Positions 53,581 through 62,977 of a stretch of DNA of 64,000 nucleotides are shown in pieces; within the stretch, counting starts at the first letter, position 1; every line of letters starts with the position of its first letter. The stretch spans positions 1 through 64,000 of the forward strand of contig CAZBNB010000010.1 of assembly GCA_964493245.1 (NCBI GenBank). Direction: 5' to 3'. Under the pieces are notes generated by a model. That model searched no databases and was not told the DNA's origin. It saw only the letters and a list, made by a program, of their open reading frames with translations. The translations under genes were made by a program, and so were the position numbers. The stretch is from CAZBNB01 sp964493245. GTDB taxonomy: Bacteria > Pseudomonadota > Gammaproteobacteria > Legionellales > Legionellaceae.

Positions 53581-56500
53581 ATGTTTACAAATACAACTTT
53601 TGTAGGTTTGACTTTAGCCGAGCTCATTTATACAAGTCCCAATTCATTGATTTATAAAACCGTATCTAAAAACGACAGTCCAAAAGCGATTTTGAAGGTG
53701 TTAAAAGAATCTTCTCCAGAGCGTGAGCGAATCCGATTTTATCAAGAATTTTCTATTGCAAAAAAAATTAACTCACCCTACGTTGCCAAGGTGTTTGATC
53801 TGATTAAAAACGACAGTACCATTGGTATATTAGTAGAAGACATTGATGCGGAAAGTGTTAAAACTTGGATTGAAAAGCAAGGGTTATCAATCGCGGATAA
53901 GTTAACGATTGCCATCGCTGTTTGTAAAGGGCTCCAAGATATTCATCGTGTGGGAGTGATTCATAAAGATATTAGCAGTTCAAATGTGTTATGGAACCCT
54001 GAAACCAATACTGTAAAAATAATCGATTTTGGTATATCAAGTATTCTGAGTAAAGAGTCTGTTAGTCCCGAAGTATTAAACAAATTAGATGGTGAGTTTT
54101 TTTATATGTCGCCAGAGCAAACCGGCCGCATGAACCGCCCAATTGATTACCGCACGGACTTTTATTCATTAGGTGTCACGCTGTATGAAATGTTTACAGA
54201 TAAACTGCCATTTTATAGCAAAGATCCTCTGAAACTCATCCATGCGCATATCGCTAAACTACCTGTTCTCCCTGAAAAAATCAATGCAAAAATCCCCGTT
54301 GTTCTCAGTAAAATTATCATGAAATTGTTACAAAAAACGCCTGAAAATCGCTACCAAACAGCCAATGGCATTATGCAAGATTTAATTGAAATCCGACGTC
54401 AATATCATGATGCCGGTATTGTCAGTGATTTTATTATTGGTACCAAGGACTTAAGTGATTGTTTTGTGCTACCAACAAAACTGTATGGTCGAGACAAACC
54501 CGTTGCTCAGCTTGAACATTCTTTTCAACAAGTATGTCAGGGCAGTGTGATATTAAGTCTCGTTAGAGGCTACTCTGGTGTTGGAAAAACAGCCACGGTT
54601 CAAGAGTTGTATCGGCCAATAGCCATTGCGAGAGGTCTTTATATTCATGGTAAATTTGATCAGTATCATCGAAATATTCCTTATTCGGCGTTGGGAACTG
54701 CCCTCAATGGCTTTTGTAGCCAGATTCTTGAAGAAACCAACGAAGCACTTTCTCTTTGGAAAAGCAAAATTCTTACCTCAGTTCACAATAGTGGGCAATT
54801 GCTCATAGAAATTATACCCAATCTTGAGAAGATTATTGATTCACAGCCCGCGGTTTCCAAAGTTGATCCACAATCGACACAAAATCGATTTAATGAAGTT
54901 TTTATCAATTTTATGAGCGCGGCATGTAGCCCAGAAAAACCCTTAGTTATATTTTTAGATGATCTTCAATGGGCCGATCAAGCATCACTCAAACTGATTC
55001 ATCAAATGGCTTTAAGTCGACAAATTAAAGGCTTACATATTATTGGCGCTTATCGTGATAATGAGGTTGAGGCAAGCCATCCACTGACATTGATGCTAGA
55101 TGAAATCACGAAAGCAAATCAGACCTATGATATTGTTAACATTGGTAATTTAACCGAGACAGATTTAACGAGCTTGGTTGCGGCGACGCTCTCTGTTACA
55201 CAAAAAAAAGTGAAACCCTTAAGCTCGCTCATTTACAAAAAAACATTGGGAAATGCATTTTACAGCACGGAATTTTTTAAAAATCTGTATTTTACCGGTT
55301 TGTTAAGCTATACCGAACGCAAATGGTTTTGGAATCTAAAAAAAATAGAAAAAGAACATGTTTCAGAAAATGTGGTTGATTTTATGGCTATCGTCATCAA
55401 ACGATTGTCCACGGAAACACAAGAGGCATTAAAAATAGCCGCTTGTATGGGTAACACATTTTCAATTGATAAACTGTCGATTATTCTTTACAGCGAAATA
55501 GCACTCGAGCAAACATTACAGCGCCTGTTCCCTGCAATTGAAGCTGGTATTATTATTCCCAAAAATGATTTATACAAAAGCATTGGTATTACCGACGTCA
55601 ATCCAGCCACGATCTTGTTTATTTTTCAACATGATCGCGTTCAGCAAGCTGCGTATTCATTAATAGATATAAAAGAATTACCTCATTTGCAACAAAAGAT
55701 TGGTAATCATCTTTTGGATTATGCAACAAAAGCGAAGGATGTAGAGCAACAGTTATTTGAAATCGTTAATCATTTGAACCAATCCCTTTCGTTGGTTAAA
55801 AAAGCAGAGACTCGTCTCATCATAGCGAAATTAAATTATCGCTCGGGTATTAAAGCCATTGCGGCATCTGCTTACCAAGCATCGCTAGACTATTTTTTAC
55901 AAGCCAAAAATTTACTGCCAACGAATTGTTTTGAAAAAGAATATGAGTTTAGCTTCTCTGTTTATCTTCATTTGGCCGAATCCTTCTATATTAATCATTT
56001 GTTTTCTGAATCAGGTGCACTCTATCCACTGTTATTGAAATGTGCAAAAACAAAAATAGACACGGTTAAAGTGAATATGATTAAAATTGAAGATTATCAG
56101 CTTCAAGGCTTGTACGAGGAGTCACTTGACATTCAAAAAGATGCTCTGGCGCTTCTGGATGATCCAGTACCAGAAGACGAGGATTTTGATACAGCGATTG
56201 TTGACGAGTTTAAAAAAACATCTAAATATATGAATCATCGTAATAAAACGGCGCTTTTGAATGCCGAGAATATTACATCGCCAGCACTTCTGGCGGAGCT
56301 GCGTATTTTACTGAGTATGTGGCTTGCTGCTTATTTGGTATCTAAAGAGAGTGTGGGGCAGTGGTGTGCAATCAAAATGGCGAATATCACCTTACAATTT
56401 GGTAATTCAGAGTTTGCCTCTTTGGCTTTCGTGCAATACGCGTATATTTTGACTTTTAGATTGGACAAAGCCAAAGAAGGGTATCAGTTTGGTATCCTGG

Positions 56501-58836
56501 CCTTAAAATTGGCTGATCGATACACTAATATTGAAATGCGAGGGCGAGTATATTTTCTTTTTGCGCTTTTTATTAACCATCGCGTCAAACATATCAGTAC
56601 ATCAACTGATTTTTTTCGTAAATCGTATTTGCTTAATATTGAGAGCGGTGATTGGGCTTATGCTGTTTATAGTGGTGCAAATATTCTCTCTAATCTGTTA
56701 ATTGAGGGTAAGCCTTGTTACGAAGTGGCACGCGAGGGGCAAAAATATTTTGAGTTTTTAAAAGATAAAGCGAATGTTGCTTTTAATAGCTTCTTTTTAA
56801 CCGGCGGTTATATTCCACTCCTTAATCTACAAGGAAAAACTGAAAGCCGTGATAGCTTTAATTGCGAATATTTTAATGAAAAAACAATGTTGGATACTTT
56901 GGGCAAACTCCCCATCGTCGAGGCATGGTTTTACTCCGCAAAAATTAGAAGTCTCTTCCTTTTTAGAGCTTTAGATAAAGCCATGTTGGTGATTGATAAA
57001 GCAGATATGGTATTAGCCGGCGTACCTTCTCAAATAAAAGTACCAGAAGCGTTTTTTTACAGTGCTCTTGTTATTACGGCTACCTTTAATACATTAAATG
57101 ATAATGCAACAAAACAAGCCCACTTAACACGCTTCGAAAACTATAAATTGGCTTTCGAGCGTTGGTCTCAAGATAGCCCTGAAAATTTTTTACACAAATG
57201 GTTGTTGCTCCGAGCAGAAGAATGTTGGTTAAAAGAGATGGCATTGCATAAAACGTTGGCTTTGTATGATTTGGCGTTTGAGGAAGCCAAGAAGGCTGGC
57301 TATTTGAATGTGGCTGCTGTAGCTCAGGAGCTTAAAGGGCGATTTTGGTTGCACAATAACCAAGCGGATTATGGACTCATTCATTTGAAAAACGCCTATA
57401 AACTATATCAAAACTGGGGCGTATTGGAAAAGAGTGCGCAGCTTGCCGAGGAGTTCTCAGAAATTAAAAATATGTCCTTGTTGATGTTGGATACGTCGAG
57501 AATTTTTTACACTAATGATTTCGATACCTCACAGATAGATTATCAATCTATCTATAAATTAGCACAGTCACTTTCTCAAAATTTAGAGTGGGAAAAATTG
57601 ACATATGCTATTTTAACGATTGTCATGGAAAATGTCGGTGCGAGTCGTAGTGCACTTATTTTAAATAAAAAATACCCGTCTAAGCATCATTCATCTTGGT
57701 TTGTGGACGCTGTTGCGCAGGTGTCTGAAGACGAAAAGAGCGTTATTTTTAATTCTGCGGATAAATTGGCTATAGAAAAAGCAACCAATTATCCTCTATC
57801 TATTCTTCATCATGCAATCAATGTAGATAATATTATTAATGTTGATTCCTCAGAAAGTCAATCACCATTTAAAGATGAGCCTTTTTTTAGAAATAAAAAG
57901 GATATTTCCGTTATTTGTGCGCCCATTAAATTGCGGAATGAATTGATTGGGATTATCTATCTCGAAAATGTGTTGACCTCACATGCTTTTGATAAAGGAA
58001 GAGAGGATATTTTAAAAATCTTTCTTTCACAAATCGCGATTTCGATAGAAAATGCACGCCTATTTACAGATACATGCAAAGTATTAGAAGAGCGTAATGC
58101 ATTTATTTCTCTTGCAGAAGCAAGAAATGAAGAGTTGAAAAGCTTTGCTTACATTGTTTCTCATGACTTGAAGGCACCGTTACAAGGCATTTCAACCTTG
58201 ATTCAATGGATCGAAAAAGACAAATCAAATCGTTTGAGTGATGAAACAAAAGAAAACTTCCAATTAATTTTGCGTCGTAATAAGAGTATGGGCAGTCTTA
58301 TCGATGGGATTCTTGATTATTCGCGAGCAGGAAATGTGAATCTCAATATATTAACAGTCGATACAAATCAGTTATTGAAAGAAGTGGTAGAAAACTTAAA
58401 TCCACCCAAAGATTTTATTATTAAATCAGAAAAAACACTGCCTATCTTTGAAACCGCGAAGATTCCATTTAGTCAAATACTTTCAAACCTAATTAGTAAC
58501 GCCATTAAACATCATGACAAAAAACAAGGTACGATTCGGTTAGGGGTACGAAAGATAAAGACGTTTTTTGAGTTTTATGTGGCAGATGATGGTCCGGGAA
58601 TAGAGCCAGAGTATCATAAAAAAATATTTGAAATGTTTCAAACGTTGGAGCCTAAAGACAGCACAGGGAATACAGGTATTGGTTTGAGTATTGTGAAAAA
58701 AATTGTGGAAAGTCGAGGGGGATGTATTAGAGTCGAGTCAGGGAAAGATAAAGGTGTTATTTTTTATTTCACTTGGCCAATTTTTCTACCCTCAAATATC
58801 ATGATGGATGGGGGGATAAAAAATGAAAACGAATAA
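53581..58836 (+). CDS. Hybrid Ser/Thr kinase - AAA ATPase - GAF - sensor histidine kinase
   Basis: This 1751-residue protein has several domains in order. A eukaryotic-type Ser/Thr kinase covers ~8-270 (AILK Lys39, VIHKDISSSN Asp130, DFG 149-151, SPE). A STAND/AAA-type ATPase follows with GYSGVGKT (330-337) and VIFLDDLQWAD. A long helical TPR-like middle comes next, then GAF (~1330-1500), HisKA with SHDLKAPLQG (His1528) and HATPase (NLISNAIKHH, DDGPGIEP, GIGLSIV). All catalytic signatures appear intact. This architecture is known from cyanobacteria and some proteobacteria. The ATG at 53581 has AGGGA seven bases ahead; the frame opens at 53518. Its end overlaps the GGDEF gene by 14 bases. Confidence 0.92.
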   Translation: MFTNTTFVGLTLAELIYTSPNSLIYKTVSKNDSPKAILKVLKESSPERERIRFYQEFSIAKKINSPYVAKVFDLIKNDSTIGILVEDIDAESVKTWIEKQGLSIADKLTIAIAVCKGLQDIHRVGVIHKDISSSNVLWNPETNTVKIIDFGISSILSKESVSPEVLNKLDGEFFYMSPEQTGRMNRPIDYRTDFYSLGVTLYEMFTDKLPFYSKDPLKLIHAHIAKLPVLPEKINAKIPVVLSKIIMKLLQKTPENRYQTANGIMQDLIEIRRQYHDAGIVSDFIIGTKDLSDCFVLPTKLYGRDKPVAQLEHSFQQVCQGSVILSLVRGYSGVGKTATVQELYRPIAIARGLYIHGKFDQYHRNIPYSALGTALNGFCSQILEETNEALSLWKSKILTSVHNSGQLLIEIIPNLEKIIDSQPAVSKVDPQSTQNRFNEVFINFMSAACSPEKPLVIFLDDLQWADQASLKLIHQMALSRQIKGLHIIGAYRDNEVEASHPLTLMLDEITKANQTYDIVNIGNLTETDLTSLVAATLSVTQKKVKPLSSLIYKKTLGNAFYSTEFFKNLYFTGLLSYTERKWFWNLKKIEKEHVSENVVDFMAIVIKRLSTETQEALKIAACMGNTFSIDKLSIILYSEIALEQTLQRLFPAIEAGIIIPKNDLYKSIGITDVNPATILFIFQHDRVQQAAYSLIDIKELPHLQQKIGNHLLDYATKAKDVEQQLFEIVNHLNQSLSLVKKAETRLIIAKLNYRSGIKAIAASAYQASLDYFLQAKNLLPTNCFEKEYEFSFSVYLHLAESFYINHLFSESGALYPLLLKCAKTKIDTVKVNMIKIEDYQLQGLYEESLDIQKDALALLDDPVPEDEDFDTAIVDEFKKTSKYMNHRNKTALLNAENITSPALLAELRILLSMWLAAYLVSKESVGQWCAIKMANITLQFGNSEFASLAFVQYAYILTFRLDKAKEGYQFGILALKLADRYTNIEMRGRVYFLFALFINHRVKHISTSTDFFRKSYLLNIESGDWAYAVYSGANILSNLLIEGKPCYEVAREGQKYFEFLKDKANVAFNSFFLTGGYIPLLNLQGKTESRDSFNCEYFNEKTMLDTLGKLPIVEAWFYSAKIRSLFLFRALDKAMLVIDKADMVLAGVPSQIKVPEAFFYSALVITATFNTLNDNATKQAHLTRFENYKLAFERWSQDSPENFLHKWLLLRAEECWLKEMALHKTLALYDLAFEEAKKAGYLNVAAVAQELKGRFWLHNNQADYGLIHLKNAYKLYQNWGVLEKSAQLAEEFSEIKNMSLLMLDTSRIFYTNDFDTSQIDYQSIYKLAQSLSQNLEWEKLTYAILTIVMENVGASRSALILNKKYPSKHHSSWFVDAVAQVSEDEKSVIFNSADKLAIEKATNYPLSILHHAINVDNIINVDSSESQSPFKDEPFFRNKKDISVICAPIKLRNELIGIIYLENVLTSHAFDKGREDILKIFLSQIAISIENARLFTDTCKVLEERNAFISLAEARNEELKSFAYIVSHDLKAPLQGISTLIQWIEKDKSNRLSDETKENFQLILRRNKSMGSLIDGILDYSRAGNVNLNILTVDTNQLLKEVVENLNPPKDFIIKSEKTLPIFETAKIPFSQILSNLISNAIKHHDKKQGTIRLGVRKIKTFFEFYVADDGPGIEPEYHKKIFEMFQTLEPKDSTGNTGIGLSIVKKIVESRGGCIRVESGKDKGVIFYFTWPIFLPSNIMMDGGIKNENE

Positions 58837-60175
58837 TGAACCTATTTCGATTTTATTGGTGGAAGACAACGAAATAGATATTCGTAACTTACAATATGGT
58901 TTTAAAGAAAATAAAATCTCAGTGGATTTCTCTATTGCTAAAACGGGCCAAGAGGCATTGGATAAATTATATGGTCAAAATGGGGCTTCACAATTATTAC
59001 CGTCCCCACAACTGATTCTTTTGGATATTGACATGCCAAAGATGAATGGCATGGAGTTTTTAGAAAAATTACGTGCCGATCCGCATTTTCAATCGTTGAC
59101 TGTTTTTATTGTCACAAGCCTTGGGCATGATATAGAAAAATCGTTGCTTAAACGTCTAAATGTCAGTGGTTATTTTGATAAACCACTGGATTTTGAAAAG
59201 TTTCTTCCTGTTTTTAAGAAAAATACAGCAAAATTCTTTGAGGAAAAGCTAACCTTACTTTTAGTTGATGATAGCAAGCTAGATCGATTAAACATTATCC
59301 ATATGCTCAATCAATCCTCGCCGGATGTATTCCGAGTCGTCGAGGTCGAATGTGCTAGAGATGCGTTGGCGGTGATAAAACGCGAAAAAATTGATTGTGT
59401 ATTGTTAGATTATAAGCTTCCTGATATCGATGGTTTGGCTTTATTGCATAAAATCAAGCAAACGACTAACCATGCTGGCGTGCCTATTATTGTTATCACT
59501 GGTGTTGGTAATGAAGATATTGCTGTGGATGCCATGAAACAAGGTGCGACCGATTATGTGGTGAAATATAAGATAACGCCTGTACTTTTGAGTAAGAAAA
59601 TTAATGATGGCATTCAGCTTTTAAAAAACAAGCAAGAGGTCGATCATCAAAGAACTCAAACGGAGCATGATGCGCACTATGATAGCTTAATTACGGGACT
59701 AATGAACCGACGTGGTTTCGAGGAAGCGGCATTTCGTGCTTTAGCCGATACAAAGCGACACTCCCGTTTATTGGCGCTTTTATTTATGGATCTCGATGGT
59801 TTTAAAAATATCAATGATTCTTTTGGACATGCGGTGGGTGATGCGTTGTTGATCGAGGTGGGTAAACGGCTTTTGTCTAATTTACGCTCAGAGGATTTGG
59901 TGGCACGTATGGGGGGGGATGAGTTTGCGATTTTTCTGATTGGGTTAGCCCAGAATACCGATGGGGAAATCGTTGCTGAAAAAATTCTCAAAGAAATGGC
60001 CAAGCCCTTTAAAATTCAAAAAGAAATCATTCATTTTGGGATTAGTATCGGCATTGCTTATTCTCAGGGACATGATATTTTAAGTAAATTAATTGATCAG
60101 GCTGATGAAGCGTTATTAGATGTCAAAGCAAGTGGTAGAGGCTCTTATAAAGTGTTTTCACCTTATAAGCGGTGA
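58823..60175 (+). CDS. Double-receiver diguanylate cyclase
   Basis: This 450-residue response regulator has receiver 1 (~8-135, acceptor Asp68 in LLDIDMPK), receiver 2 (~145-265, LLDYKLPD) and a C-terminal GGDEF domain. The domain opens with DSLITGLMNRRGF and has an intact active site, ARMGGDEFAIFL (364-368). The product-inhibition I-site RxxD (RSED, 355-358) is exactly five residues upstream. It should make c-di-GMP under phosphorelay control, with feedback inhibition. It starts inside the kinase gene's end, with GGGGGA ahead of the ATG, so the two are co-translated and probably partners. Confidence 0.94.
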   Translation: MKTNNEPISILLVEDNEIDIRNLQYGFKENKISVDFSIAKTGQEALDKLYGQNGASQLLPSPQLILLDIDMPKMNGMEFLEKLRADPHFQSLTVFIVTSLGHDIEKSLLKRLNVSGYFDKPLDFEKFLPVFKKNTAKFFEEKLTLLLVDDSKLDRLNIIHMLNQSSPDVFRVVEVECARDALAVIKREKIDCVLLDYKLPDIDGLALLHKIKQTTNHAGVPIIVITGVGNEDIAVDAMKQGATDYVVKYKITPVLLSKKINDGIQLLKNKQEVDHQRTQTEHDAHYDSLITGLMNRRGFEEAAFRALADTKRHSRLLALLFMDLDGFKNINDSFGHAVGDALLIEVGKRLLSNLRSEDLVARMGGDEFAIFLIGLAQNTDGEIVAEKILKEMAKPFKIQKEIIHFGISIGIAYSQGHDILSKLIDQADEALLDVKASGRGSYKVFSPYKR

Positions 60176-60203
60176 GTTTTCAGACATGATCATTATGAAG
60201 CGA

Positions 60204-61337
60204 TTAGGTTTTATAGATAAATTGTAACGTTGCTGCATGAACCTGTGCGGATACGGAACCATTGTTTTTGGATGTGTTGATTTTTGCATTGGGGGTTAAA
60301 AATCCATATCCATAAACAATTTGAGTGGACAGGGTTTTTATGAAGCTGATATCCAGACCTGCAGAGATAAGCGTAGATGCAGCCAATGGAAATCCCACAT
60401 TATTTGTTCTGGTAGGATTGGGATTGGTTTCATACATCACACCACCAAGCAAAGCGATCTTTTCAGTGGTCGCATAGCGGGTGGTGACTTGGTAAGACCA
60501 GGCATCTCGCCAATTTGTGGGGACTGCGAAACTGGTGCCTGCTGCTGTATTTTCAAAAGTAAGGTTTTTCTGAATTGACCACCCAGACCAATATATTTTT
60601 TCATTTAAACTCCACTTATCTGTTAGGGTGTGTTGAAGTCCAACAAAAATGACAGATGCCTCGGTGATGCTCATGCGAAAAGCGTGATTGACCGTCGAAT
60701 TGAGTGTGCTGGTTCCCGATCCGAATGTACTAACTGGGGTGTAACCGGCAATGGTGAGAGAATGCTTGGGTGTAATTTTGTAGAATAATCCCAGATCGAT
60801 ACTGTATGCCAAGCCAGCGCTTTTGTTAATTTCGTTTCCCATACCAGGTATAACAAAATCGACCTCCGCAAGATGAAGCGTCTCAAGATTGACACCGGCT
60901 CCTAAAGCAAGGGCGTCGTTTATCTGATAACTCGATTGCAGTCCTGAGCGATAATACAATATATCGGTTTTCGTTGATGTCGAAGAAAAAATCGAGTTGA
61001 TAGGCCAATCAATGTGGGCGTAGCCGCTTGGCGTAATGTTTATTCCTAATACAAAACGATCGGTTATTCTATAAGCACTCAACAAGTAGGGGAGATTATT
61101 TTTCACACTGCTGGTGACGCTTCCCGTGCCACCGGGAGCACTGCCTGTAAACTTTAATTTAGGTGCAATGAATAGATCACCACCTAATAGCTGTGCTTGT
61201 TTAACTAAGCTCAGTTCAGCCGGATTTTGATAAAAAGTATCAATTAAGCTCTGATTCACAGCACCGTAGGATGTTGCTACAAAAAATGTGGTGAGTAGCG
61301 CTATCGCAGTGTTTTGTCTTAAAAAAAGCGCGATCAT
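60204..61337 (-). CDS. FadL/OmpP1-family outer-membrane protein
   Basis: This 377-residue protein has a signal peptide (cleavage after SYG or YGA, about residue 26) and a mature beta-rich sequence of alternating hydrophobic strands. The start region NPAELSLVKQAQLLGGDLF is the hatch signature of the FadL family, which takes up long-chain fatty acids or other hydrophobic compounds. It is somewhat shorter than E. coli FadL (446), and the last residues are FIYKT. It is alone on the minus strand and convergent to the GGDEF gene (29-base gap). Confidence 0.85.
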   Translation of the reverse strand: MIALFLRQNTAIALLTTFFVATSYGAVNQSLIDTFYQNPAELSLVKQAQLLGGDLFIAPKLKFTGSAPGGTGSVTSSVKNNLPYLLSAYRITDRFVLGINITPSGYAHIDWPINSIFSSTSTKTDILYYRSGLQSSYQINDALALGAGVNLETLHLAEVDFVIPGMGNEINKSAGLAYSIDLGLFYKITPKHSLTIAGYTPVSTFGSGTSTLNSTVNHAFRMSITEASVIFVGLQHTLTDKWSLNEKIYWSGWSIQKNLTFENTAAGTSFAVPTNWRDAWSYQVTTRYATTEKIALLGGVMYETNPNPTRTNNVGFPLAASTLISAGLDISFIKTLSTQIVYGYGFLTPNAKINTSKNNGSVSAQVHAATLQFIYKT

Positions 61338-61409
61338 TAAATATAATGTATCTTTTCAGGTTATTTAATCATAAAAGCATAGGGGGAATAGAATGTCCAG
61401 CCCCTAAGC

Positions 61410-62585
61410 TTACACAACTTGCCCAGCTGCATATCCAGACGCCCAAGCCCACTGGAAGTTGTATCCGCCTAACCATCCAGAAACATCCAGCACTTCACCG
61501 ACAAAATAGAGCCCAGGTACTTTTTTTGTTTCAAACGTTTGTGACGATAGCTCGTCGCAGTCAATGCCGCCAATGGTGACTTCGGCGGTACGATAACCCT
61601 CGGTACCATTGGGTTTGATACGCCAATTTTGTAATATGTCCGCTATCGTTTGTAATTCATGATGTGTGCATTGCTTTAATGGTTTGTCTAGCAATATTGG
61701 TGGAATAAATGCGGGTAATAAACGCTTAGCAAAATGTTGTGCTAGATATGTCTTGATAAAAATATCACCGGTTTGTGCGCGTGCGCTTAGTAATGCCTCA
61801 TACAAATCAAGATCGGGTTGTAGTCGTATGACTAACTCATCGCCGGCATGCCAATAAGATGAAATTTGTAACATGGCAGGACCACTGAGGCCGCGATGTG
61901 TAAACAATAAGTTTTCACGAAAAGATTTTTGATGACAGCTCACCGTACAATCGACGGAAATTCCTGATAAATCCGCATAGCGTTCTTTATCATGAATGTG
62001 TAATGTGAATGGCACGAGGCCGGCACGCGTCGGGTGAACGGTTAGGCCAAATTGTTGGGCAATTTGATAACCAAAAGGGCTAGAGCCTAATGTCGGTATC
62101 GATAGACCACCTGTGGCAATAACCAATGACTGACAATCATAGGTTTGATCGATACATCGTATGCTAAAGCGATCCTGCGATTGTACTGATTGAATAGTTT
62201 GATTTAATTTTAGTGTTACATTTTCTTGACGGCATTCTTTCAATAACAACTCAACAATCTGTGCCGATTTATCTTCGCAAAATAATTGTCCTAATGTTTT
62301 TTCATAATACGCCACACGGTGTTTTTCAACTAATTCGATAAACATATTGGGCGTATATCGAGACAGAGCAGATTTACAAAAATGTTTGTTTTTGGATAAA
62401 TAGCAGTCTGAATGGGTATGAATATTGGTGAAATTACAACGCCCGCCACCTGACATGAGTATCTTTTTACCCGGCTTGTTGCTTTTTTCCACAACCAAAA
62501 CACGCCGCCCACGTCGCCCAGCTTCGATGGCACACATCAGCCCCGCGGCGCCCGCGCCGATGATAATGACATCAAAATGGCTCAT
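61410..62585 (-). CDS. HI0933/YhiN-family flavoprotein
   Basis: This 391-residue FAD-binding protein of the HI0933-like (YhiN/BaiN) family has the dinucleotide fold VIIIGAGAAGLMCAIEAGRRG at the start (VIIIGAGAAGLMCA here). The family signature MSGGGRCNFTN follows, and near the C-terminus are VTIGGIDCDELSSQTFE and GLYFVGEVLDVSGWLGGYNF. The reaction is unknown for most members. The ATG at 62585 starts MSHFDVIII directly before the fold; an in-frame start at 62615 would add 10 residues. Confidence 0.93.
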   Translation of the reverse strand: MSHFDVIIIGAGAAGLMCAIEAGRRGRRVLVVEKSNKPGKKILMSGGGRCNFTNIHTHSDCYLSKNKHFCKSALSRYTPNMFIELVEKHRVAYYEKTLGQLFCEDKSAQIVELLLKECRQENVTLKLNQTIQSVQSQDRFSIRCIDQTYDCQSLVIATGGLSIPTLGSSPFGYQIAQQFGLTVHPTRAGLVPFTLHIHDKERYADLSGISVDCTVSCHQKSFRENLLFTHRGLSGPAMLQISSYWHAGDELVIRLQPDLDLYEALLSARAQTGDIFIKTYLAQHFAKRLLPAFIPPILLDKPLKQCTHHELQTIADILQNWRIKPNGTEGYRTAEVTIGGIDCDELSSQTFETKKVPGLYFVGEVLDVSGWLGGYNFQWAWASGYAAGQVV

Positions 62586-62977
62586 ATAATCTCTGACAGA
62601 TAAATCGGGAGGCATTATACCATTGATTCTTTGATCTCAGTATTGTAGTGTGTATTTGTAATCATAAGGAGCTCATTTTGATTCAATACTAACATAATAT
62701 ACCTTGCGTACATGAGTTTTCGGTTTTTTATCGCCAAGATAAGGTATATAAGTTAAACCATCTCCAAACATAGCAAATAAACAGTTGCAGAGTAGAATTA
62801 AAAACGGAATATTGCGTAACAGCAAAGCGTATTGTTGAGTCATCAAAACTTTATGATATGAACATCATCTTACCATACTTGGAACAATGCGTTTTTTACA
62901 ATCAGGGCTTACGCAAAACAACGATCTCTGTTTTGCGTAAGCCCTGACAATGTCGTTGGCAATGTGTGAGGTGTGTG
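62586..62977. other. Divergent intergenic region
   Basis: About 390 bases with no supported gene. It holds an AT-rich stretch with ATATACCTT (62697-62705) inverted at 62741-62749, and a perfect hairpin at 62902-62947. A GAGGTG ribosome site for the next gene lies at its end. Confidence 0.5.
62902..62947. repeat. Perfect 19-bp-arm hairpin
   Basis: TCAGGGCTTACGCAAAACA (62902-62920) and its exact reverse complement (62929-62947) enclose an 8-base loop, ACGATCTC. The segment CGCAAAACAACGA is shared with the element at 52735-52850. It lies 31 bases before the start codon at 62978, so an RNA form would be in the leader of that gene. Confidence 0.85.
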
